Positions 49,886 through 58,182 of a stretch of 64,000 bases of DNA are shown piece by piece; position 1 is the first letter of the stretch, and each line of letters opens with the position of its first letter. The stretch is from Thermovibrio ammonificans HB-1 (lineage in GTDB: Bacteria; Aquificota; Aquificia; Desulfurobacteriales; Desulfurobacteriaceae). The position numbers and the translations under genes are program-made. The stretch covers positions 638,418 to 702,417 of the forward strand of contig NC_014926.1 of NCBI RefSeq assembly GCF_000185805.1, read 5' to 3'. The notes beneath the pieces were generated by a model that was not told the origin of the DNA, ran no database searches, and saw only the letters and a list, made by a program, of their open reading frames with translations.

Positions 49886-51334
49886 ATGAACATAAACTTC
49901 TACCTGATGGTGCCGGAGGCCTTTCTCCTTTCGGCGGCTATCTTCTTCATACTGTTCGACCTTGTTATCCCCCACAGGTTGAAAAACCAAGTTCTCTCTT
50001 CTCTTACGCTTGTTGCCATCGTTCTCACCGTGGTTCTCGTTGTCCTCTTTACCCCTTTTGTTCCGAAAGAGGCCTTTAACGGTTTTGTTAAGAAGGACCT
50101 CTTGGTATCCTTCTCTCAAGTTCTGATTCTCGTCGTTGCCTTCTTTACAACCCTTGTGAGCTTCGACTACCTTAAAAAGTTCCCGACCCCTTACGTAGGT
50201 GAGTACTACTACACGCTTCTCTTTGCGGTTTTCGGCCTGATGTTGATGGTTGAGGCCAACGAGCTCTCTACTCTTTTTGTCTCTCTGGAGGTCTCTTCTA
50301 TATCCCTTTACATCCTTGCATCGCTGTTTAGCGGCGATTACAGGGGCAAAGAGGCGGCCCTTAAGTACTTTATACTCGGCTCTGTAGGAGCTGCAACCAT
50401 AGCCTACGGTTTTGCCCTCCTCTACGGAATAACCGGTTCTACCCTGTACCCGGAGGTTGCCTCTTACTTAAAGACCCACCTTTCCGACGTGGTTCTTCCC
50501 CTTCTCCTTGCACTCGTTTTTATTGTTTCCGGCTTTCTATTTAAGGTGGGGGCCGTTCCCTTTCACGGTTGGGTTCCAGACGTTTACCACGGAGCTCCTA
50601 CTCCTGTAACGCTTTTTATGGGGGCGGCCGTAAAGGTGGCTGCGTTTATAGCCCTTCTCAGGCTCTTTATACCGGTTTTTCCCCTTCCCCAGCCCTGGAA
50701 CGGGGCTTTTATCTTCTTTGCCGTTGTTACCATGTTCGCCGGTGCCCTTATGGCCCTTAACCAGGAGAACTTGAAGAGAATGCTTGCCTACTCGGCGATT
50801 TCCCATACCGGCGTTATTCTTGCCGCCGCCGCTGCACTTCCGAGCTTAGCCCTGTTTACGGTTTTCTTCTACCTTTTTGCCTACGCGTTTATGACCGTTG
50901 CTGCCTTTGGCTTTATCTCTGCCCTTACCGGGAAAAGGTTTGTGGGAGAAAACCTTTCGGATTTAAAGGGGCTTTACTCCAGGAACCCCTTTATGGGGCT
51001 GTTGGCGGTGGTTATTTTTATGTCCCTTGCCGGTATTCCGCCCCTTCTCGGCTTTTGGGCCAAGTTCTGGGTGCTTATGGCCTTGGTTAAATCGGACTAC
51101 CTACTTGTTGCCCTTTCCGTTTTGGTCTCCAGCCTGATTTCCCTCTACTTCTACCTGAAGCCTATAGTTTACATATTCATGAAAGAGGGTGAGGGGGGCG
51201 CTTTCCCCGGACCTTCAGAGCTTGCGGCCGTTGTTGTTGCATCGGCGGTGCTTGTTGTTTTGGGGCTTTTCCCCTCTCTGGTTTCTGAGCTTTCGCTGTT
51301 CGGACTCTCCTCCTTCCTCAGGGGGCTTATGTGA
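49886..51334 (+). CDS. nuoN: NADH-quinone oxidoreductase subunit N
   Basis: A 482-residue antiporter-like subunit. Conserved elements: FVSLEVSSISLYILASLF near residue 131, FHGWVPDVYHGAPTPVTLFM near 226, LKRMLAYSAISHTGVIL near 293. One base after nuoM; its TGA overlaps the selA GTG. It completes A-N, so the whole complex can be built from this operon. Confidence 0.94.
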   Translation: MNINFYLMVPEAFLLSAAIFFILFDLVIPHRLKNQVLSSLTLVAIVLTVVLVVLFTPFVPKEAFNGFVKKDLLVSFSQVLILVVAFFTTLVSFDYLKKFPTPYVGEYYYTLLFAVFGLMLMVEANELSTLFVSLEVSSISLYILASLFSGDYRGKEAALKYFILGSVGAATIAYGFALLYGITGSTLYPEVASYLKTHLSDVVLPLLLALVFIVSGFLFKVGAVPFHGWVPDVYHGAPTPVTLFMGAAVKVAAFIALLRLFIPVFPLPQPWNGAFIFFAVVTMFAGALMALNQENLKRMLAYSAISHTGVILAAAAALPSLALFTVFFYLFAYAFMTVAAFGFISALTGKRFVGENLSDLKGLYSRNPFMGLLAVVIFMSLAGIPPLLGFWAKFWVLMALVKSDYLLVALSVLVSSLISLYFYLKPIVYIFMKEGEGGAFPGPSELAAVVVASAVLVVLGLFPSLVSELSLFGLSSFLRGLM

Positions 51335-52719
51335 GAGAGCTTCTCAGGCAAATCCCTAAGGTAGACCGTTTTTTGAGTGACAAGGAGCTCCTTGCCCTTG
51401 TTGAGGGTAAGCCCCTCTTTTTCCTGAAGAAGGCCGTAAACGACACCCTTGCCGAGCTGCGCCTTCAGATATCTCAGGGCAGAGTTACCGAAATCGATTA
51501 CGATTCTTTAAAGGAGAAGGTAAAGAGGCGTCTCCTTGAGCTGCTCCGTCCCAAGCTCCACAAGGTTATAAACGCAACCGGGGTTGTTCTCCATACGAAC
51601 CTGGGTAGGGCCCCTATCTCCCGCTCCGTAGCCGAGCACCTTGTAGAGGTTATAACGGGTTACTCAAACCTTGAGTACGACTTGGAAAAGGGGAGAAGGG
51701 GGCTCAGGTACAGGAACCTCGAGTGGATTCTGAAGGAGCTCACCGGTGCAGAGGATGTCTGCGTTGTTAACAACAACGCCGGTGCCGTTTTACTGGTTCT
51801 CTCGGCCCTGGCCAAGGGGAAGGAGGTGATAGTCTCCCGGGGAGAGCTTATTGAAATAGGAGGCTCTTTCAGGATTCCCGACGTTATGGCCCAAAGCGGT
51901 GCCGTTTTAAGGGAGGTGGGAACTACCAACAAAACCCACCTTCGGGACTACGAAGAGGCCATAACGGAGGAGACGGCCCTTTTGATGAAGGTCCACACCA
52001 GCAACTACAAAATCCTCGGGTTTACCGCCTCGGTTCCCACAAGGGAGCTTGTGGAGCTCGGCAGGAAGTACGGCGTTCCCGTTTACGAAGACCTGGGTAG
52101 CGGTAGCTTTATAGATGTTAGGAAGCTCGGCCTCTCTTACGAGCCTACCGTTCAAGACGTTTTAAAGAGCGGCGTAGATGTTGTTTCCTTTAGCGGCGAT
52201 AAGCTCCTGGGAGGGGCCCAAGCCGGTATCATCCTCGGCAGGAGGGAGCTGCTCCAAAGGATAAAGAGACACCCCTTGAACAGGGCTTTGCGTATAGACA
52301 AGATGACCCTTGCCGTTCTTGAGGCCACCCTTGTTTACTACTTGGAGGAGAGCCTCGCCTTTAAGGAGATTCCCGTTTGGAAGCTCCTGTCTCAGCCGAA
52401 GGAGGCCATAAAGGCCAAGGCTAAGGAGCTTGTTAAAATTATGGAACACGAAAACTTTAAGGGTAAGTTAACGATAATAGAGGATGAGGCCGAGGTGGGC
52501 GGAGGGGCGCTACCCCTTCAGAGGTTGCCTACCTACTGTGTAAAGATCTCTGTGAAGGGGCTTCCCGCCGAGGAGATAGATAGGAGGATGAGGTCTTTTG
52601 CCGTTCCGGTGGTTGGCAGAATAAAGAAGGACGCCTACCTTCTTGATATGATGACCGTTTTTGAGGAGGAGATTCCACAGGTTGCAGAGAATCTCCTGAA
52701 GCTCGGGGAGGAGGCTTGA
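51331..52719 (+). CDS. selA: L-seryl-tRNA(Sec) selenium transferase
   Basis: A 462-residue PLP enzyme that converts Ser-tRNA(Sec) to Sec-tRNA(Sec) with selenophosphate. N-terminal tRNA-binding helices, then INATGVVLHTNLGRAPIS near residue 80 and VCVVNNNAGAVLLVL near 143. VVSFSGDKLLGGAQAGI near 285 holds the PLP lysine. Its presence means that the organism makes selenoproteins; selB, selC and selD are not in this window. GTG start overlaps nuoN by four bases, and the stop overlaps the TonB-receptor start. Confidence 0.95.
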   Translation: MRELLRQIPKVDRFLSDKELLALVEGKPLFFLKKAVNDTLAELRLQISQGRVTEIDYDSLKEKVKRRLLELLRPKLHKVINATGVVLHTNLGRAPISRSVAEHLVEVITGYSNLEYDLEKGRRGLRYRNLEWILKELTGAEDVCVVNNNAGAVLLVLSALAKGKEVIVSRGELIEIGGSFRIPDVMAQSGAVLREVGTTNKTHLRDYEEAITEETALLMKVHTSNYKILGFTASVPTRELVELGRKYGVPVYEDLGSGSFIDVRKLGLSYEPTVQDVLKSGVDVVSFSGDKLLGGAQAGIILGRRELLQRIKRHPLNRALRIDKMTLAVLEATLVYYLEESLAFKEIPVWKLLSQPKEAIKAKAKELVKIMEHENFKGKLTIIEDEAEVGGGALPLQRLPTYCVKISVKGLPAEEIDRRMRSFAVPVVGRIKKDAYLLDMMTVFEEEIPQVAENLLKLGEEA

Positions 52720-54680
52720 GAGCGTTACTTTTTCTCTTGGCTTTTCTCTTTCCTTTCCTTGCCTACGCCCAAGGGGTTTACTCCTACTACATGCTCAACA
52801 AGGAGCTTCAAGTCATAGCCGCCACCAAGGAGCGAATGTACCTCTACCAGGTTCCCCGCTACACGGTTGTAATTACCCGCCAGCAGATAGATGCCCTTGG
52901 AGCCCGGAACCTGTTTGACCTGCTTGAGAAGCTTCCCGAGTTCTACGTTTGGAGGAGCTTCTTCGGCCTCAGGGCCGTTGGGGCTATGGGAGTTAAACAG
53001 AGCTACTACTCCGAAAAGGTCCAGGTTCTCATAGACGGTATGCCAATTTTAGACCCCTCCAACGGCTCCTCCTTCAGCACCAACGACAACATCTCCCTCG
53101 ATAACGTTAAGCAGGTGGAGATTGTTTACGGCCCGTTAACCTCCCTTTACGGCTTCAACTCCGTTCTGGCGGTGATAAACCTCGTTACCTATTCACCGTC
53201 TGACCTGAAGGTGAATATTGATTCTTCAATCAGTACCGGAGGGGATAACGACTTCAACTTCACCCGCTCCTTCGTTAAGGGAGGGCTCTCCGGTATAATC
53301 TCCTTCAACTACAGGGAAGACCGCTCTCCCCACCGCAGTTATACAGACTTTCTCGGAGCTTCAAGGAGCTACTCCAGTTACAGGAAGCACGGCACCTTCT
53401 ACCTTAAGCTGAACGGTAAGAGCGGCTTTTTCCTGAAACTCTACGTTGTAGACCGAGACGACACCTTTCCCGTTACCATATCCCAGCTGGTTTCAAACGG
53501 CAACAGTTTTGCCAAGAGGAAGGCCCTTATCTCCCAGCTGGGCTACAAGTGGAGCGCCGGAAGCTGGAATTACACCGCTTCCTTGGGACTCGACTGGTTC
53601 TACCTGAAAAGGGCCTACAACCTGTGCCCCTTCAACCACCCCTACTGCTCTACCCTCTTTACCCAGGAGCTACTTGCCACCGAGAAGCGCTACACTAAGG
53701 AGCCGAAACTTGACTTCTCCGCCTCGCGGGACCTCTTCGGGGGAAAGCTTCTGCTCGGGGTCTCCTTCAAGGAAGCTCACCTTTACAAAACGGAGATAGC
53801 CGCCAACTTCCTCCCATCTACCCTTACCTGCCAGCTTTCACAGCTTCAAACTACCTACTACCACGACCTGCCCTCGTCTGAAACGTTGTTACCGGAGCGT
53901 TTAAGGAGCACATTTTCCCCCTATCTTCAGTTTTATAGGGAGTTTGGAGAGTACTCGGCCCTGTTTAACGTTAGGTGGGACAGAACCAACGACGCCGGCG
54001 ATACGGTCAGCTCCTCTCTCTCCCTGATGAAGGAGCTCGAAAACGGCGTTTCCGTTAAGCTTAACGTCGGCAGAGCTGCAAGGGTCCCCTCCTTTGAGGA
54101 GATGTACATCAGGAACAACCCGATACTCTACGGAAACCCCCACCTAAAGATAGAGAAAGAGAACTCCGTTATGCCCTCTGTTGAGTTTAACGGTGAGCGG
54201 GTTTCAGCGAGCCTCCTGTACTACAGGAGTTGGTTCGAGGACTTTATCTACAAAAGGAAGATAACGCCCCTTACCTACAGGTGGGAAAACAGCGACTCAA
54301 CCGTTAGACTTCAGGGCCTTTCGGCCAGGCTTAAGTACAGGCTCAGCGACTACTACGAGCTCTACGTGAACTACGGTCACCGTTTCTCTGTTCACGGACT
54401 CGACAGCGAGTACCTTTTCTACCCGAAGAGGAAGCTCGTTTGCGGTTTAAGGTACGAGTCTAAGAAGAACCTGTTTGACCTTTCTACAACGGCTTACTCC
54501 CGGCTCACCTCAGACGTTCCCGGGTTTGCCGTTTGGGACTTTAACTTCCGTCACTACTTCAATACCAAGTTTTCGTTCTCTTTAACGCTGAAAAACCTGT
54601 TTAATAAGAAATACTGGTTCCTGAACGGTGTTCCAGGGGAAGAGAGAACTCTATGGTTAGGGTTACACTACTTGTATTAA
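52716..54680 (+). CDS. TonB-dependent outer-membrane receptor
   Basis: A 654-residue outer-membrane protein with a signal peptide (about residues 1-18, ending FLAYA). The plug domain (about 45-160) has VQVLIDGMPILDPSN and VKQVEIVYGPLTSLYGFNSV, characteristic of TonB receptors. A 22-strand-type barrel follows, ending in FSLTLKNLFNKKYWF and a terminal aromatic (HYLY). The ligand is unknown; family members carry siderophores, cobalamin, metals or sugars. TTG start overlaps selA by four bases. The 3' end overlaps the next gene by 28 bases, so receptor, binding-like protein and cyclase appear coupled. Confidence 0.88.
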   Translation: MRALLFLLAFLFPFLAYAQGVYSYYMLNKELQVIAATKERMYLYQVPRYTVVITRQQIDALGARNLFDLLEKLPEFYVWRSFFGLRAVGAMGVKQSYYSEKVQVLIDGMPILDPSNGSSFSTNDNISLDNVKQVEIVYGPLTSLYGFNSVLAVINLVTYSPSDLKVNIDSSISTGGDNDFNFTRSFVKGGLSGIISFNYREDRSPHRSYTDFLGASRSYSSYRKHGTFYLKLNGKSGFFLKLYVVDRDDTFPVTISQLVSNGNSFAKRKALISQLGYKWSAGSWNYTASLGLDWFYLKRAYNLCPFNHPYCSTLFTQELLATEKRYTKEPKLDFSASRDLFGGKLLLGVSFKEAHLYKTEIAANFLPSTLTCQLSQLQTTYYHDLPSSETLLPERLRSTFSPYLQFYREFGEYSALFNVRWDRTNDAGDTVSSSLSLMKELENGVSVKLNVGRAARVPSFEEMYIRNNPILYGNPHLKIEKENSVMPSVEFNGERVSASLLYYRSWFEDFIYKRKITPLTYRWENSDSTVRLQGLSARLKYRLSDYYELYVNYGHRFSVHGLDSEYLFYPKRKLVCGLRYESKKNLFDLSTTAYSRLTSDVPGFAVWDFNFRHYFNTKFSFSLTLKNLFNKKYWFLNGVPGEERTLWLGLHYLY

Positions 54681-55426
54681 TAGGGGTTCTGGCTTTCTTT
54701 TCGGAAGCCCTTTCCGGGGAGAGGGTCTGTATTGTCAACACTTATTCTATTCCTCCTGCCAAAAAGCTCGAAAAGCTATTAAGAAAGGAGTTGGCGACCA
54801 GGAACTACTTGGTTACCGAAGGGGACTGTACTGTTAGGATTCTCATAGGGACACCGGCCGTAGAGAAGGCGTTGAAGGACGATGCCCCCGGGGTGAAGAG
54901 GAATATCTACACTTTCGTCCTCTTCCCTGAGGTTTTGGGGTTAAACAGGAAGAGCAACTTCTACGGGGTGAGGATTTTCCCTTTGCCTTCAAGGACCGTT
55001 AGGGACTTTTTCCGCTCCCGGAGGCTGAGGCGTCGGCTGGTTGTGGTTCCGGTCAGTAAGGAGATGGAAAAGATAGCGACCCTTTACCTTCCCAGGAAGT
55101 ACTTCCGCGTAGTGACTTTTAGCGACACTCCTACCGAAGTTTTCAGGACGCTGCTCAGGTATAGGTACGTTTACATTTTCCCCGACCCGAAGCTCCTGAA
55201 GCTCGTTAACCTGCTTACCCTCCTTGATTTCGGGAAGAAAAACCGCCTCGTTTTCCTTACCGGCCTACCCGACCTTGCCCACTACGGCGTGGACTTTACC
55301 GAACCCATAGATTACAAGAGGCTTGCTTCCGAGCTTGTAGACCTGATTGAGAAGACCCCGAGGGCGAAAATACTACCCTGTCCTTTAAAGAGAGGCTATG
55401 CAGAGTCTAAAACTTTACGTAATTAA
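54653..55426 (+). CDS. Exported protein resembling ABC substrate-binding proteins (ABC_sub_bind-like)
   Basis: A 257-residue exported protein: signal peptide about residues 1-20 (LLVLIGVLAFFSEALS), then two alpha/beta lobes. RILIGTPAVEKALKDDAP near residue 63, FYGVRIFPLPSRTVRDFF near 102 and VVVPVSKEMEKIATLYLP near 130 follow the layout of PF04392-type binding proteins. The last part, HYGVDFTEPIDYKRLASELVDLIEK, does too. No permease or ATPase gene is near, so it may sense rather than import. ATG overlaps the receptor by 28 bases and the cyclase overlaps it by 29. Distant similarity only. Confidence 0.6.
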   Translation: MVRVTLLVLIGVLAFFSEALSGERVCIVNTYSIPPAKKLEKLLRKELATRNYLVTEGDCTVRILIGTPAVEKALKDDAPGVKRNIYTFVLFPEVLGLNRKSNFYGVRIFPLPSRTVRDFFRSRRLRRRLVVVPVSKEMEKIATLYLPRKYFRVVTFSDTPTEVFRTLLRYRYVYIFPDPKLLKLVNLLTLLDFGKKNRLVFLTGLPDLAHYGVDFTEPIDYKRLASELVDLIEKTPRAKILPCPLKRGYAESKTLRN

Positions 55427-56669
55427 GAGGGTTGTTTTCGTTATAGTTATGTCCCTCTCGATAATCTTTATTTTTCAGTACTTCATGATAGAGAGGGCGA
55501 AGGAGCTTCACCTCAAAAACCTTCAGCACCTTACTCTACTGCTGGAGAGGAACTTCAGTATCCTCATGGACCTCTACTCATCTCCCGCCCTTATCAGGTA
55601 CAACATCCAGAAGTTAAGGGAGGAGGTTCCCGGCTTAACGGCGGTTTACATCAGGTACGGCAAACACGTTTACTTCTACCCCCAAAAGGGCGGCGAGAGG
55701 GTTGGTGATATCTGCAATGCCTACAAAAGCGGCGTTTTTGAGGATAACGGAACCGTTGTTGTCTGTGTTCCGATTAAGTCGGAGTACGCTTCGGAGTTTG
55801 TGGTTTTCGAAAGCTCCCCTTCTGGGGTTTTCGGCGTTGCTTTCGATGAGAAAGTCCAGGACTCCTATTTGGTCCCTTGGGAGGCGGGAACTGTTGTTGT
55901 AAGCGTTTTCCTGATTATTCTGGGGGGGCTTGTGGTCTTTACCTCCTGGAGTGAGGTTATGCAGAACTTTAAGGCCATGTTTAGGTTTGTGAAGAAGATG
56001 GAGCAGATTGTAGAGAGGATAAGTCGTAACTCCAACCCCGAAAAGGTAAAGATTCAGAAAGAGAAGCTCTTAAAGTACGCCCGGGGCATAACAATAAAGG
56101 AGTTTAAACAGATAGTGAGCCTTATTGCCTACCTGGTTGAGAAGCTCCACGAGTTTGCTAAGAAGGCCTCGAACTTGGCGATGAAGGACCCTTTAACCGG
56201 TCTGTTCAACCGGAATTACTTAAGGGTTTTCGTAGAGGGGAAACTGCTGGCCCTCTGGCACAGGCACCGCTTTCCGTTTTCGGTAGCCATGATAGACCTG
56301 GATAACTTTAAACGGATAAACGATACCTACGGCCACGGCAAGGGAGACGAGGTTCTTAAAGGACTTGCAAAGCTCCTTCAGGGCACTCTAAGGGGCTCTG
56401 ATATAGCCGTAAGGTTCGGAGGGGAAGAGATACTGGTTGTTATGCCCTACACCGATAAGGAGTCTGCCAAGAAAGCCCTTGAGAGGGTGAGGAAGCTCTT
56501 TAAAGAGCTCGACTTCGAGATATCCCAACCTGTTACCTTTAGTGCCGGTATAGCCTCCTTCCCCGACGACGTTGAAAGCGTTATCCCCCTCGAAAGGCTT
56601 ATCAAGATAGCAGACGAAAGGCTCTACAGGGCGAAAAAGATGGGGAAAGATAGGATTGTTATAGATTAA
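55398..56669 (+). CDS. Membrane-bound diguanylate cyclase (GGDEF) with periplasmic sensor
   Basis: A 423-residue protein: helix about residues 9-30, periplasmic segment to about 165, second helix about 166-188. A coiled linker with a HAMP-like look (VKKMEQIVERISRN) follows, then a GGDEF domain (about 265-423). The active-site motif is RFGGEEI, with the inhibitory I-site RGSD exactly five residues before it; MIDLDNFKRINDTYGHGKGD is intact. It should make c-di-GMP with product feedback. Its periplasmic part may receive a signal from the binding-like protein encoded by the overlapping upstream gene. ATG two bases after GAGAGG. Confidence 0.9.
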   Translation: MQSLKLYVIKRVVFVIVMSLSIIFIFQYFMIERAKELHLKNLQHLTLLLERNFSILMDLYSSPALIRYNIQKLREEVPGLTAVYIRYGKHVYFYPQKGGERVGDICNAYKSGVFEDNGTVVVCVPIKSEYASEFVVFESSPSGVFGVAFDEKVQDSYLVPWEAGTVVVSVFLIILGGLVVFTSWSEVMQNFKAMFRFVKKMEQIVERISRNSNPEKVKIQKEKLLKYARGITIKEFKQIVSLIAYLVEKLHEFAKKASNLAMKDPLTGLFNRNYLRVFVEGKLLALWHRHRFPFSVAMIDLDNFKRINDTYGHGKGDEVLKGLAKLLQGTLRGSDIAVRFGGEEILVVMPYTDKESAKKALERVRKLFKELDFEISQPVTFSAGIASFPDDVESVIPLERLIKIADERLYRAKKMGKDRIVID

Positions 56670-56694
56670 GAGGGAGGCCTTAAGCCTCCCTCTT
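56668..56694. terminator. Hairpin shared by convergent cyclase and unknown gene
   Basis: AAGAGGGAGGC-CTTAA-GCCTCCCTCTT, 11-base stem, between the two stop codons and overlapping the plus-strand stop. No long T-run on either side. Confidence 0.65.
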
Positions 56695-56695
56695 A

Positions 56696-57028
56696 TTACG
56701 GCTTCAGAATCTCGTCTCTGTAGTCTTCGTACTCTTTGTACTCTTCCTTTTTAAGGATGGAGTCGATGAACTTGTCTATATCTTCCTTCTCCAGGAAGAG
56801 GCCGGTAAGGAGCCTACCGGTGTAGTTGTCGTTCTTTATCTCCCAAAACATGTAGAAGTGGGGGTAAACCTCTTTAATCTGTTTGTAGGCCACCCCGTAC
56901 TTACTGGGCTTTGTAGGGTTTTGCTCGAGGAAAAAGTGGCTCGGCGAAACCACTATCCTCAGAAGCTCAACCCCGCTTTTCGTAACCACTTTTTGGATAC
57001 GGAGCTCTTTACTCTCCTTTACTCTCAT
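56696..57028 (-). CDS. Small cytoplasmic protein, function unknown
   Basis: A 110-residue charged protein with no signal or membrane segment, not recognised. The N-terminal half is beta-like (SGVELLRIVVSPSHFFLEQN, YGVAYKQIKEVYPHFYMFWE). The C-terminal half is helical and acidic (LEKEDIDKFIDSILKKEEYK). ATG after AGAGGGAGAG. It lies 23 bases downstream of the LysM coiled-coil gene and is the last gene in that minus-strand run. Confidence 0.65.
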   Translation of the reverse strand: MRVKESKELRIQKVVTKSGVELLRIVVSPSHFFLEQNPTKPSKYGVAYKQIKEVYPHFYMFWEIKNDNYTGRLLTGLFLEKEDIDKFIDSILKKEEYKEYEDYRDEILKP

Positions 57029-57051
57029 CTCTCCCTCTCTTCCTCACTTAA

Positions 57052-57768
57052 CTACTTGGCCCTACAGGATTTGCACAGGAAGTAGTCGGTTGCTGTCGGA
57101 GGAACTACTTCCGCCTTAACGGGGCCTACCTTCTTGGGCTTAACTCCCGGAGGCGGAGGTGTCCTGAGGGCCTCCCTTCTTGCCTCTATTATGTCCTTAC
57201 AGGTTATATCCCTGGGTATTCTGAGCTTCTGGTGCGGATAGATAAGGTGGGGATTCTTAATCTTATCCCTGTTGGCCTTGTATATGAGCGGCCACTGCCA
57301 CGGGTCGCCGTAGATGTAGTCCTTGGCGGAGATTCCCCAGAGAGTATCGCCCCTCTTCACAACGTAGCTCTTGGGCAGAGACTCCCACTTCTTCAGAAGC
57401 TCCTCACAGCTTGAGAGCTTATGCTCAGCCTCCCTCTTCAGCTCGGCAAGGCGCTGCTGGAGGGCCTCTATTTCCGCAATTCTCCTCTTTAGCTCCTCAA
57501 CCTGGGCAGAAAGCTCGCCGTAGCGCTGTTTGAGTTCGGCCTCTTTAGCTTTAAGGAGGGCAAGCTCCTCCTGGCACTTCTTGAGCTTTGCAGCCAGCTC
57601 CTCGTTCTCCTTCTTCGCCTGCTGGTAGGCCTTTATAAGGGCTTCCGGGTAGAAGGCGAAATCCGGAGAGTAGAGGACAAAATTCTCATGAGGAGCAGGG
57701 CAACCTGCGTTTGCAGTTCCCAAGCCTGCTATGAGTGCTATGGAAAGAGCCGCTAACAGCTTCTTCAT
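57052..57768 (-). CDS. Exported coiled-coil protein with C-terminal LysM domain
   Basis: A 238-residue exported protein: signal peptide (residues 1-21, ending GTANA), then a coiled coil from about 45 to 120 rich in Ala, Glu, Lys and Leu heptads. A LysM module follows at about 134-190 (YVVKRGDTLWGISAKDYIYG, then NPHLIYPHQKLRIP), then a Pro-rich tail ending in LCKSCRAK with a CxxC pair. LysM binds peptidoglycan, so the protein could act as a wall-anchored rod or tether. Start ATG has GGGAGG overlapping the stop of the upstream gene, which encodes another coiled coil. Confidence 0.8.
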   Translation of the reverse strand: MKKLLAALSIALIAGLGTANAGCPAPHENFVLYSPDFAFYPEALIKAYQQAKKENEELAAKLKKCQEELALLKAKEAELKQRYGELSAQVEELKRRIAEIEALQQRLAELKREAEHKLSSCEELLKKWESLPKSYVVKRGDTLWGISAKDYIYGDPWQWPLIYKANRDKIKNPHLIYPHQKLRIPRDITCKDIIEARREALRTPPPPGVKPKKVGPVKAEVVPPTATDYFLCKSCRAK

Positions 57769-57771
57769 TGT

Positions 57772-58113
57772 TTACCTCCCCAGCTTAGATTGGAGTTCTT
57801 CTATCTGTGCCTCGAGCTCCTCCTTGGAGGGAAGAACCCTCAGCCTGTTTTCCAGCTGAACCTTCTCATCTTCCAGCTGGCTTATCTGCCTCTGAAGCTG
57901 GGCTATCTGCGCTCTCACCGCATCCTTTTCCACTTTGCACTCTGCAAGTTTCTGCTGAAGGCGAACGTTTTCCTCCTTTAACCTCTTCACTTTAACAGGA
58001 AGAGGCTCTTTTTTCGACGCTGCCTCCGGTTTGCAGGCGCATATGTCGGCCTTGGCTGCAACGGGAGCAGCTGCAAAGCAGAGAGCAAGTGTGCCTAAAA
58101 TGAGCCGTTTCAT
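57772..58113 (-). CDS. Small exported coiled-coil protein
   Basis: A 113-residue protein: signal peptide (about 1-20, ending APVAA), a short segment with CACK, then one long coiled coil from about residue 40 to the end (KRLKEENVRLQQKLAECKVE, IAQLQRQISQLEDEKVQLEN). Translation is likely coupled to the LysM protein gene three bases on. A heterotypic coiled coil between the two products is plausible, with cysteines for disulfides, but unproven. No named family. Confidence 0.7.
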   Translation of the reverse strand: MKRLILGTLALCFAAAPVAAKADICACKPEAASKKEPLPVKVKRLKEENVRLQQKLAECKVEKDAVRAQIAQLQRQISQLEDEKVQLENRLRVLPSKEELEAQIEELQSKLGR

Positions 58114-58182
58114 TGCTCCTCCCTTATACTTTAATTTTTCTAAATAAAAACTTACCGGTGCCCCTCTCTAAATGTTAGCAAA

